A DNA stretch of 64,000 nucleotides. Origin: Siphonodentalium dalli (taxonomy: Eukaryota > Mollusca > Scaphopoda > Gadilida > Siphonodentaliidae). Numbering within the stretch: position 1 is the stretch's first letter; the number at the start of each line of letters is the position of its first letter. The translations under genes were made by a program, and so were the position numbers. The notes under the pieces were generated by a model that saw nothing but the letters and a program-made list of their open reading frames with translations, searched no databases and was not told the origin of the DNA. Positions 51,401 through 55,134 of the stretch are shown one piece after another. Location of the stretch: NCBI GenBank assembly GCA_032622095.1, contig CP136064.1, positions 277,287,614 through 277,351,613 on the forward strand. Reading direction: 5' to 3'.

Positions 51401-54400
51401 CGCAGCCAATTATGTCTCTTGAACAATTATATCTTCTCAACTTTCATTTCGCCCTCCGGATGTATTATCAGCTACAGTTTCTTGGTAATCTATGGACGCA
51501 TGTGGGTTTTATTTATAGAACTTGGGATTTTTGGGACGCTTTAAAAGTTGTAGTGCGAACCCAAGACCGAGTCCAGTAAACCGTGTAGTTGGAAATTTCA
51601 ATTTCCTTTATTTTCGTTTACATTATTATTTCATGCAGCGAGCGTCGCTCGAGACATTCTTGATTGTATTTATATAGGGACGGGTATCAGGGCATTCATA
51701 TAGTGAGCTAGCAAAATAGATATATAGAAGAAAGCATTAAATGTATATTTATTATTCTCAGGCTACTTATTAAAGATATAGAGGATCTCCAACGAGTTAT
51801 GGTGGGATATAAGATTTTATGAAACGAGTAAACACATGCACACACGACACATTGGCTGGCGTCACCGACATCGTCCTCTGGAGAACTCATTACGCGCGCC
51901 CCGTGCATGCATACTGTCCTAGAGATTCTAGATCAAAATTCGACAACTGACACTTAACTTATATTGCAAAAACTTTGTACGGACTGAATTTCATAAAGTC
52001 GAACAGGGCCCATAAATCTGGTAGGCATTGATGGTCACAACCCGTGATATTATGCATATTCGTTCCCCATTTCTGGTCTGTCACCATGCCATACGGCATC
52101 AAAATATGACAACCGACTCTTGAGTTATGATGCAAAATGTTTGTACGGACTGACGCACCGACGGCTCGAGACGTCAACTATATACCCGCCGACTAATATC
52201 GGGGGGTATAATAACCATATATCTAGGTGTATACCTAACCAACAACAATTTCCTTCCCCCACCCACCCCGGTGGATAAGACTAAAGAGTTCTTTGGTTAT
52301 GCACAAATAATTGTGGAACCCCTGATCTGTTTACCACTATTTACACTGGCCAGTATTCTGTCAGACACAACACACTCGATATATTAAGGCTATAATGGGG
52401 TCTAGGGCGATTTGTGACATATAGTGTACCTACACAAAGCTTTATTATTGTTGTTAGATACTGAAAACACCTGGAAATACAGTTTATTTTTCGTTTTTCT
52501 GATCTGTGTTTACCAATTAAGCATGTTATTGCTTGAGTCTTAATGGTACACAGCAAGAGTTTGCACCAAAAAAATGATAGCGGAATGGGATTGAAAGGCA
52601 GTTAACACAGTTATTGAAGAACGGCTAAAAAAAACTCTGAAATTTTGATAAAAACAACAATTAAAACATGAGAAAGGGGGTGGGTCCCCAAAATTTTGGA
52701 GGAAAAAAATATTTTGTTTTGCACAAATGGGGTGGTGTGTCCCTCGGGGTCGGAAAAAAACTTTTTGGGCCCTATATGTGCAAATTTTTTCCAGACTCCC
52801 CCCAGTCATGGCTATATATATATGATCTTGAGCGCGTTACCGTTTCTGACATTGGTTTTCTTGTTCGATATGGTCTCATCTGCTATGGGAGACACGTCAA
52901 CATGTGGAACTACAGAGTGTTTACTTCTTACCAGACCTGAGTTAAGTGTGCCTGTCATTTGCAGAATGGGGTCCCCAGAGGGTTAATTTAGTGACGCTAT
53001 CCGGCATAGCGTATCCTGCTTATAGGCTTCATCTGTTATGGGAGATGGCCTCAGATTTAAGTTCCCTGGTGGTGAATATTGCGATTGTGCACCTCAATAA
53101 TGCAATAATATTGCATTATTGAGGTGCACAGTCGCAATATTCACCAATATCCCCAAAGTTGCAGACAACATATTATGTCGTCTGCAAATTTGGGGATATA
53201 GAGAAATTAAATGAAAAAAGAAAATTAGAATCTATAATTTGTGAAGAAGTTTCTAAAGAAACTTGTTAATTTTATAATAAAGATACTTTCCAGTGAAGAT
53301 GAGGCCTAAGCATAATGTCGTACCAAGATGGTGAATTTGGTGATGTCATATATAGTCCGCTATGCGGGGTAGCTTCACTAAATTCACCTTTTGGGAACCT
53401 CATTCTCAGGCCTGGTTGCGGGAAATAGCGGGGAGACAACTCACGAATTTAACAAGATTATTAGGGACTCCTTCCGGTACAGACACAGTTCTTCTCAGTT
53501 CGTTGTGGACGTCAAGAATGGTCTGTATATCAGCAGCCGACACCAAGCTTGAATCACGTGACAGGCAGGCCGAATGGTCCGTGTTATTGTAATCCGCACA
53601 ATCTGAAATAATATTTAATACTAATATGTATACTAATATGTATAATAATGTGTATAATAATATGGATCACATTTATGAGGCTCTGGTTCATAATAGGGAG
53701 CTTTCGCAAAACTCACGTACATAGTTACGACTACGGTTATAGGGTATTACGTCATCAAATCATGCGCACGTTCTCATCAACTTATGCATGCGCACGTTCT
53801 AAATTTATAGCCGTAAACTATACATACGCTCTGGTCGACTTAAAGCACAATTGAGTAGGCGATTTAATCACAATATCCGGTATACTTATTAATTAACCGG
53901 GAATCTTATTAGATAGGTCCTGTTGACATCAGATGTCTTAAAAGGGCAATAATAGTTAATTTAGCTAAATAATTAATGATATACCCAAAATGGTTGCATT
54001 CTGGTGAAAATTGATACATTGGAATAAATTGACCGGTCGAGTGTCATGAAATATGCCGTTGACCTCAGACGACTTAAATTGGCAAATATGAGCAACACAG
54101 AGCATTCCTTGTCAGCATAGACGATACTATGTAGAATAATTGTTGCAGATGGGTCAACCGATCAGGGGATGTCATGGGATAGGCGCCTTTGACATAATAT
54201 GACTTAAAGGTTAACTTATAACTTATATGATCAATAAAGGGCGTTTGTTATCAGCCCATAAATATGTGGGAACATTGGTGCACAAAAGTTAAATTACGCG
54301 TTGAATCTCACGGGATAGGTTCTGTTGACCTCAAATGAATTAAACCGGCACTAATAATTAGCCATACAGAGTTTGTTTTACCAATGTAATTTGCTGTTTA

Positions 54401-54792
54401 CCCCATATGAATAATAATTTTAACTACTTGAAGGGCTGCTAATAAATTACGCATTCTATACCCGAGCAACGCCGGGTACCCCAGCTACTATAATGTAATA
54501 AGTGTTTTTATTTTCTGGAATATAGCTTACCATGAAGAGCCGATGCTCCCACGAATAAGACTGCGAAGATGATAGCCAACATTGTTCTACTATATACTTA
54601 CCATGAAGAGCCGATGCTCCACGAATAAGACTGCGAAGATGATAGCCAACATTGTTCTACTATATACTTACCATGAAGAGCCGATGCTCCACGAATAAGA
54701 CTGCGAGGATGATAGGCAACATAATTGTTCTACTACTTACCATGAAGAGCCGATGCTCCCACGAATAAGACTGCGATGACGATAGCCAACAT
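22152..54792 (-). CDS. Secreted CAP-superfamily protein with EGF and two ShK-type modules (whole gene, 10 coding exons)
   Basis: Joining exons 54,741-54,792, 53,445-53,602, 50,485-50,575, 47,248-47,384, 43,022-43,116, 33,410-33,504, 28,719-28,817, 26,304-26,456, 24,560-24,616 and 22,152-22,288 gives 1,074 bases, 357 residues and one stop. All nine introns are GT..AG and every phase matches. Order: signal peptide 1-16, CAP domain about 40-180, Cys hinge to 209, EGF 211-240, ShK-like 256-293, ShKT 317-355. CAP residues seen are His50 (VHNELR), Glu127 (WYSE) and His143 (GHFTQ). The usual GEN glutamate is Gln (GQN, 107-109) and the Trp after GHFTQVV is Gly. CAP proteins are extracellular and bind sterols or partners in immunity, venoms and reproduction; the role here is unknown. 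Intron 5 holds the 8.3-kb palindrome. No canonical poly(A) signal was found within 300 bases of the stop. Confidence 0.88.
22290..24145. other. CAP intron 9 with dispersed GGTCAAGGTCA repeats
   Basis: Two related stretches (about 22,590-22,700 and 23,165-23,270) share GGGCCACTAGGACATATAGG or ACTAGGGCATATATGATC followed by AAGGTCAAGGTCATT. At 23,665-23,705 the motif CTAGCTGATGTGCCCGACTT resembles the end of a repeat also seen inverted at 54,455-54,490. No gene seen. Confidence 0.5.
24146..24475. mobile_element. Fragment of the AGCTCAACTT element
   Basis: Starts TTTAGCTCAACTTACAC and ends with one unit: CAAAAACATGGCTGCCGGCA, CAGCCATCTTGAATTTTACT, CTTTGCACAACTAAATCC. It is a short, diverged relative of the 2.9-kb element at 5,486-8,431. 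Confidence 0.75.
24560..24616 (-). CDS. CAP gene exon 9: 57-base linker exon
   Basis: Acceptor TTATTTCAG, donor AAAAAA|GTGAGT; residues 295-312, reading NNVAYTSPTGCAFEGTQK. Phase 1 at both ends, like introns 6, 7 and 8, so this exon could be skipped without a frame shift. One Cys lies before the final ShKT module. Confidence 0.8.
24742..24834. mobile_element. 93-bp hairpin element, copy 1
   Basis: Reads GCAGAATCAGGTCCACAGAG to the inverse CTGGGGACCTCATTCTGC, folding into one imperfect hairpin. It has exactly the same length as the copies at 49,226 and 49,520. Too short to encode anything. Confidence 0.8.
25156..25582. mobile_element. AAAGGTACTCAATCCGAT MITE, best-preserved copy
   Basis: Left end AAAGGTACTCAATCCGATTA, right end AATCGGATTGAGTACATGTACCTTT, so the terminal inverted repeats are about 18 bases. 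Landmarks are TTTGGCTTCGGGGGTAAAAC, TCGAGTCGAGGAACCTACCC, GATAACTCTAAAATCAAGTA and GGTTAGCATTATTTTGG. Flanking TTAA is present on both sides, which may be the target duplication or part of the ends. Confidence 0.8.
25745..26250. mobile_element. Palindrome-module element next to CAP exon 8
   Basis: An older hairpin (25,760-25,880) is followed by a piggyBac-type interior (AACGGCCAAAACCGGCCAAA..CTTCAACAGCCTAAAATATC) and the two-hairpin module CCCTGTGC..GGCACAGGG at 26,019-26,246. Unlike the copies at 46.7 and 61.7 kb it lacks TTAA/CCCTTTACCC ends, so it is truncated or rearranged. Confidence 0.7.
26304..26456 (-). CDS. CAP gene exon 8: ShK-like Cys module
   Basis: Acceptor TCATCCACAG and donor GCTGCC|GTGAGT. 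Encodes residues 244-293 with six Cys, including TWEEDYCGAVWMVADC and NVPEECPIMC. The W..DC..V..CP..C order follows the ShKT pattern, although the spacing is not canonical. A Thr-rich start (VGTTTTAR) looks like a linker. A 31-bp minisatellite abuts the acceptor and a palindromic MITE ends about 60 bases past the donor. Confidence 0.85.
26462..26990. repeat. 31-bp minisatellite abutting the exon 8 acceptor
   Basis: About 17 units of GATGAACACCGTACTTAGCA plus TTACATGTATT. On the gene strand each unit ends GTGTTCATC, which is also the sequence just before the exon 8 acceptor (GTGTTCATCCACAG). The array therefore starts at the splice site itself. Confidence 0.9.
27398..27828. mobile_element. TTAAAGGCCCACTTAAT MITE (short form)
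   Basis: Ends TTAAAGGCCCACTTAATTTT and AAAATTAAGTGGGATTTTAA are inverted repeats. The interior has GGAAGAGG near the left end and GGAGCTTCCTCTTTC near the right. It is the unexpanded relative of the compound element at 4,734-9,521. Confidence 0.7.
27878..28620. mobile_element. hAT-type element with perfect 8-bp target duplication
   Basis: 743 bases with ends TAGTGTTCGGT ... ACCGAACACTA and repeated GAATATTCGAATATTCG subterminal motifs. The flanks TGATAAAC at 27,870-27,877 and 28,621-28,628 are identical. An 8-bp duplication is diagnostic of the hAT superfamily. It contains a 57-codon BED-finger-like ORF but no transposase core, so it is a deletion derivative. It lies in CAP intron 7. A fragment of the same end is at 61,221-61,275. 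Confidence 0.9.
28243..28416 (+). pseudogene. BED-finger-like remnant of the hAT transposase
   Basis: 57 codons from ATGGCGTCAAATTCG to TAA. SDTWTHFTLDAKTKKATC followed by TTTNLWNHAW resembles the BED zinc finger at the start of hAT transposases and ZBED proteins. The second Cys of the usual C-x2-C pair appears to be missing (ATCKLNPD), and the final His region diverges (AWDIDY). It probably cannot fold as a normal BED finger. The rest of the transposase is deleted. Confidence 0.65.
28719..28817 (-). CDS. CAP gene exon 7: EGF-like module
   Basis: Acceptor TATTTTCAG, donor ACAACCT|GTAAGA. Residues 211-242 form a complete six-Cys EGF module (C-x4-C-x10-C-x-C-x-C-x8-C) with the usual QNGG turn. 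It is a symmetric phase-1 exon, the classic shuffling type. A hAT element ends about 100 bases beyond its donor. Confidence 0.92.
29117..29566. mobile_element. AAAGGTACTCAATCCGAT MITE, copy
   Basis: Starts TTAAAGATGTACAATCCGAT and ends GAATCGGATTGAGTACCTAT. Internal landmarks are in the same order as the 25,156 copy. A different 1-kb repeat begins about 90 bases further on, the same neighbour as at 58.3-59.6 kb. Confidence 0.75.
29655..30700 (+). repeat. ~1-kb dispersed repeat, partner at 58.59-59.62 kb
   Basis: Shared order of landmarks: poly-G, AAAATTTTCAACA.TT, GAAATTTCATACCTGACACA, AGTTGGAAATTTCACA, CAGTCAAAAACTGCTA, and at the end GAAGACCATTTAACCACATC (GGAGACCATCTAGCCACGTC in the partner). 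The interior is built of diverged ~200-base units. No coding potential seen. Confidence 0.7.
30836..32219. mobile_element. hAT-like inverted-repeat element, 1.38 kb
   Basis: About 45-base inverted ends: CACTGTGGGGGAACTATTCC..TTCTCTACCGAGCT and AGCTCGGTAGAGAA..GGAGTAGTTCCCCCACAATG. Flanks are GCCTACTG on the left and ACCTACTG on the right, an 8-bp duplication with one mismatch. Subterminal GATTCTCTACCGAG motifs repeat. No transposase ORF, so it is non-autonomous. Confidence 0.8.
32416..32900. mobile_element. AAAGGTACTCAATCCGAT MITE, rearranged copy
   Basis: Begins TTAAAGGTACTCAATCCGAA and ends ATCGGATTGAGTACCTTTAA. Inside, parts of the family appear in both orientations (TTTGATTCGAGTCGAGGAAC and TTCCTCGACTCGAATCAAAT), so this copy is a fold-back of one half. 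Confidence 0.75.
33410..33504 (-). CDS. CAP gene exon 6: Cys hinge after the CAP domain
   Basis: Acceptor CGTTGCAG, donor GCAGGCG|GTAAGT. Residues 179-209, including PFAIGGGRGSACPGNEENGLC, resemble the loop and hinge that follow the CAP core in CRISP-like proteins. The phase-2 start fits exon 5 (GG plus G gives Gly178). Confidence 0.85.
33640..34000. repeat. Three short tandem arrays in CAP intron 5
   Basis: A ~53-bp duplication (CTATTAATCATAAGTGCACA..AACAATACTC), then a ~22-bp unit (CTGACCGAG.CGATGGATAA, 5 copies), then a ~16-bp unit (CTACATCCACATATAC, about 8 copies). The 61-codon ORF here is only the repeat period. Confidence 0.85.
34250..34652. repeat. Exon-5-derived ~73-bp minisatellite, left part
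   Basis: Four to five units of TATATCACCCTATCCAGTAA, TTGCAGTGGTAGAATCGTGA, ATATTTGGAGGTAGGGTAGG, TTATGTAACA. On the gene strand each unit holds a diverged copy of the last ~35 coding bases of CAP exon 5 (CAAATATTCACGATTCT..TGCAATTACTGG) and a changed donor. The array is cut by the palindromic element at a GGTAGGGTAG motif and resumes at 42,919. Confidence 0.85.
34647..34652. repeat. Target-site duplication GGGTAG, left
   Basis: GGGTAG directly before the first AG of the palindrome. The identical hexamer follows the last CT at 42,919-42,924. Joining the flanks with one hexamer removed restores a normal minisatellite unit (GGAGGTAGGGTAGGTTATG). Confidence 0.9.
35818..35990 (+). repeat. Nested, inverted fragment of the ATPase gene and central spacer (left arm)
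   Basis: A CAACAACAA tract, then ATCCTGCTTTCATGATCCAA and GGCCAATGTCCATGAAGATT, copies the region just after the poly-Gln tract of the ORF. It then jumps to ATTTCCGACTAACTCCTGAA..AAGCAGTCC, which belongs to the element's centre (38,970-39,030). Its orientation is opposite to the ORF in the same arm. The mirror copy is at 41,581-41,753. Confidence 0.85.
36583..38361 (-). CDS. Zinc finger / A32-like packaging-type ATPase, left-arm copy (592 aa)
   Basis: Intronless and intact. C2H2 finger at 5-26 (C-x2-C-x12-H-x4-H), poly-Gln/His tract to about 78, ATPase domain from about 85 to 300 with Walker A GPTSCGKT near 111-118, Walker B NLVILDD near 171-177, and a conserved EATSEPYGYLLVDLKAATPD end. A second finger-like motif (YPCNECGLLFADHYDVQRHV) lies near 400. 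A basic/acidic tail ends DSDND. The ATPase resembles Polinton and poxvirus A32-type FtsK/HerA-like motors, which drive DNA into capsids. That is a family resemblance, not proof of packaging here. Start: first ATG, just after TTTAACTAGTTC on the antisense side. Nothing indicates whether the host expresses it. Confidence 0.8.
38640..38945. repeat. Palindrome centre: GCC/GGC and CAA/TTG microsatellites
   Basis: Left to right: GCCGCCGGCGGATGTTGTTG, GGCGGCGGCATTGCGGTGGT, a TTG run, GACGCCGGCGG, GCAGTATTTTACTGCGGGGG, then TCCGCCGGCGGCGGACC at the symmetry point, and the mirror. Cys-, Gly-, Ala- and Thr-run ORFs on both strands here are products of the microsatellites, not genes. Unequal repeat numbers make this the only part where the arms differ in structure. 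Confidence 0.85.
39221..40987 (+). CDS. Zinc finger / A32-like packaging-type ATPase, right-arm copy (588 aa)
   Basis: Mirror copy of the left-arm ORF, four residues shorter because of a shorter poly-Gln tract. Other visible differences are HHP for HHQ in the tract and Asn for His in the second finger-like motif (HVKNWC here, HVKHWC in the left copy). Walker A, Walker B and the tail are identical. A poly(A) signal AATAAA follows six bases after the stop. The two start codons face away from the shared 860-base centre, so a bidirectional promoter there is likely (inference). Because both copies are open, both are probably recent or still under correction by gene conversion. Confidence 0.8.
40993..40998 (+). 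terminator. Poly(A) signal of the right-arm ATPase gene
   Basis: AATAAA in TTTCAATAAACTTCATC just after the TAA stop. The mirrored signal serves the left copy, with TTTATT at about 36,572-36,577. Confidence 0.7.
41581..41753 (-). repeat. Nested, inverted fragment of the ATPase gene (right arm)
   Basis: Mirror of 35,818-35,990. Contains GAGTTAGTCGGAAATATGAC, AATCTTCATGGACATTGGCC and ATCATGAAAGCAGGATG, followed by a TTG run. Confidence 0.85.
42919..43075. repeat. Exon-5-derived minisatellite, right part, with target duplication GGGTAG at 42,919-42,924
   Basis: One full unit and the junction into the true exon 5. GGGTAGGTTATGTAACATAT is followed by CACCCTATCCAGTAATTGCA, then a second GTAGGGTAGGTTATG and the genuine donor/exon sequence TCTCACCCTTTCCAGTAATTG. 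This shows the ancestral unit: the end of exon 5 plus the first bases of the intron. Confidence 0.85.
43022..43116 (-). CDS. CAP gene exon 5: CAP core after GHFTQ
   Basis: Acceptor TGTCTTTCAG, donor GGAAAGG|GTGAGA. Residues 147-177: VVGHSATRVGCGFANC, then YSRFFYCNYWK. These match the end of CAP motif 1 and CAP motif 2 (xCNY). Two departures are notable: VVG where VVW is usual, and CNYWKG where CNYxPxGN is usual. The second half of this exon and its donor are the source of the ~73-bp minisatellite in the adjoining intron. Confidence 0.9.
44095..44885. repeat. Dispersed repeat with TTGACCTTGAATT..AAGGTCAAGGTCA units
   Basis: Five to six imperfect ~110-130-base units contain GCGATTTGACCTTGAATTG, CATTTTGAAGGTCAAGGTCA, GTCACGA.TCGACCCGTC and CATCGAAATC. 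It ends with ACAGACAGACAGACAGACAC..AAAATATATAATAGATATA, the style of a retroposed 3' end. It lies in CAP intron 4. No ORF of note. Confidence 0.65.
45725..45825 (+). repeat. Solo fragment related to the palindrome centre
   Basis: CTTAACCACAGCAGAAATAT, TTTTTCAGGATTTAGTCGGA and ATATGGCTTGTTGCCATTCA..GGAAAGCTCTCGCCG match the palindrome's central spacer (38,565-38,650), with about one change in ten to fifteen bases, and stop at the GCC-rich core. It is an older relative of the element or of sequence the element captured, in the neighbouring intron of the same gene. Confidence 0.8.
46698..47153. mobile_element. piggyBac-like MITE (TTAA target site), copy 1
   Basis: Ends CCCTTTACCCAACA ... TGTTGGGTAAAGGG, flanked by TTAA at 46,694-46,697 and 47,154-47,157. 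TTAA duplications and CCC-starting ends are piggyBac hallmarks. Interior: the CCCTGTGCC..GGCACAGGG module (46,718-47,010) and GGCTGTTGAAGCTTTATTTG. No transposase. It lies in CAP intron 4, about 95 bases from exon 4. Confidence 0.88.
47248..47384 (-). CDS. CAP gene exon 4: central CAP domain
   Basis: Acceptor GATTTGCAG, donor ACACAG|GTGAGT. Residues 102-146, with SFTGQNAAYG, AIRGWYSEISDFNYN and GDIGHFTQ. These are the conserved GEN/GQN turn, the W-Y-x-E helix and the CAP1 start with its histidine. Confidence 0.93.
47725..48530 (+). repeat. 43-bp minisatellite, about 18 units
   Basis: Units GGATTTAAGTTTCATAAGTA, TTTGCTATCACTTTATGCAT, TGA. Variants (GATATC for GCTATC; TTCATT, TTAATT or TATGCATT endings) alternate in pairs in the second half, suggesting an 86-bp higher-order unit. 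CAP intron 3. Confidence 0.92.
48528..49145. mobile_element. GGCTGCGGACACACGTACCA fold-back element, truncated copy
   Basis: The right end reads ACTGTGGTACGTGTGTCCGC and the left end is cut by the 43-bp array, starting at ATGGTGGAGTCTGGTGACAA. Internal landmarks CACCAAGGTTGATCTCTACT and CGACAAGACATTCAGGT match the full copy at 50,896-51,408. Confidence 0.75.
49226..49318. mobile_element. 93-bp hairpin element, copy 2
   Basis: GCAGAATGAGGTCCCCAGAG to CTGGGAACCTCATGCTGC, one hairpin with AGCGGGCTAG near the loop. Same length as copies 1 and 3. Confidence 0.85.
49520..49612. mobile_element. 93-bp hairpin element, copy 3
   Basis: GCAGAATGAGGTCCCCAGAT to CTGGGGACCTCATTCAGC, loop CCCGCTATGCGGG. 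Only about 200 bases from copy 2 and in the same orientation. Confidence 0.85.
50485..50575 (-). CDS. CAP gene exon 3: CAP helix 2
   Basis: Acceptor GTTTTCCAG, donor ATCCCAT|GTAAGT. Residues 71-100: AWDEDLAAAAQGKAETC, then HDESDNRAIP. It matches the W-x-x-x-LA-x-x-AQ-x-x-A-x-x-C...H pattern of CAP proteins. Confidence 0.92.
50896..51408. mobile_element. GGCTGCGGACACACGTACCA fold-back element, full copy
   Basis: 513 bases. Ends TGGCTGCGGACACACGTACC and TACGTGTGTCCGCAGCCA are inverted repeats. The inverted similarity continues inward through CACAGTAGCGATGGCATAGT and GGTGACAATTGGTC for more than 100 bases. Non-coding. It lies in CAP intron 2, between exons 2 and 3. Confidence 0.8.
51945..52805 (-). 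repeat. Dispersed repeat, inverted partner of 15.1-15.95 kb
   Basis: Same landmarks as the copy at 15,098-15,950 on the opposite strand: GACAACTGACACTTAACTT, CCGCCGACTAATATCGGGGG, AGTCTTAATGGTACACAGCA and GGGCCCTATATGTGCAAATT. Overlapping ORFs have no family features. Confidence 0.8.
52961..53407. mobile_element. Cluster of hairpin elements, incl. two damaged 93-bp copies
   Basis: A truncated 93-bp element (52,961 to about 53,010) and a diverged one (about 53,315-53,407) flank two further hairpins. One is 53,071-53,145 (GGTGAATATTGCGATTGTGC..inverse, 37-base arms with one mismatch). The other is 53,148-53,200 (ATATCCCCAAAGTTGCAGAC..inverse). The cluster ends 38 bases before CAP exon 2's donor side. 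Confidence 0.75.
53445..53602 (-). CDS. CAP gene exon 2: mature N-terminus and first CAP helix
   Basis: Acceptor TATTTCAG, donor AAATTC|GTGAGT. Residues 19-70. DIQTILDVHNELRRTV is the first CAP helix, with its conserved His50. The preceding CADYNNTDHSAC segment is a short Cys-containing N-terminal extension. Confidence 0.9.
53910..54490 (-). repeat. Repeat with CCCGGCGTTGCTCGGGT end
   Basis: On the minus strand it starts AGCTGGGGTACCCGGCGTTG, a motif style widespread at the ends of invertebrate retroposons. It then runs through four diverged ~130-base units (TTTAATTCATTTGAGGTCAA, TTAAGTCATATTATGTCAAA, TTAAGTCGTCTGAGGTCAAC, TTTAAGACATCTGATGTCAA). It fills the intron between signal exons and exon 2. 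Confidence 0.6.
54531..54582 (-). pseudogene. Signal-peptide exon duplicate, copy A (frame intact)
   Basis: 52 bases encode MLAIIFAVLFVGASALH and end at a GTAAG donor, so it keeps the reading frame into exon 2. No acceptor is seen in front of it, so it could be used only with its own transcription start just upstream. Whether it is a spare or an alternative first exon is unknown. Confidence 0.75.
54602..54652 (-). pseudogene. Signal-peptide exon duplicate, copy B (1-bp deletion)
   Basis: 51 bases. One G of GTGGGAGCATCGG is missing (GTGGAGCATCGG), so splicing into exon 2 would be out of frame. The donor is retained. Confidence 0.8.
54672..54722 (-). pseudogene. Signal-peptide exon duplicate, copy C (1-bp deletion)
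   Basis: Same one-base deletion as copy B, plus ATGTTGCCTATC at the start and GATCCTCGCAG further in. Copies B and C therefore probably derive from one another after the deletion. Confidence 0.8.
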
Positions 54793-54804
54793 TGTTCTAT
54801 CAAT
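54741..54804 (-). CDS. CAP gene signal-peptide exon, copy D (proposed functional copy; coding 54,741-54,792)
   Basis: ATG at 54,792 encodes MLAIVIAVLFVGASALH plus one base before donor GTAAG. This is a short hydrophobic signal peptide with likely cleavage after ASA. Only this copy is preceded by an acceptor-like TTGCAG, 12 bases before ATG, so it can be joined to an upstream 5'-UTR exon. Its one-base overhang fits exon 2, giving Asp18. Confidence 0.85.
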
Positions 54805-55134
54805 CTGCAATGGTGATAATAACATTAGGCATAAAGCAATAACAATTTAAAGTAATGTGAAACACTATTCTGCGCCTCACAACGAATAGACTTGTTCGAC
54901 GCAGGTATATCAATACATTTGGCATCAAAATTGCCAGAAAACAACGACATTATCCCATATAAAGTAAATAAAGTGACTCTCGTTGGTGACACCATTCTGT
55001 TTGTTTATCTGTGATTGTGATCAAGGGCTGTTGTATTTACATTTCTGCACATAGTTCAGACGTCATATTCTATGAAAGGGCATGCGAGGCCGATGATTTT
55101 GAATATTGGGACAATAATAGGTTAACGGTGAATT

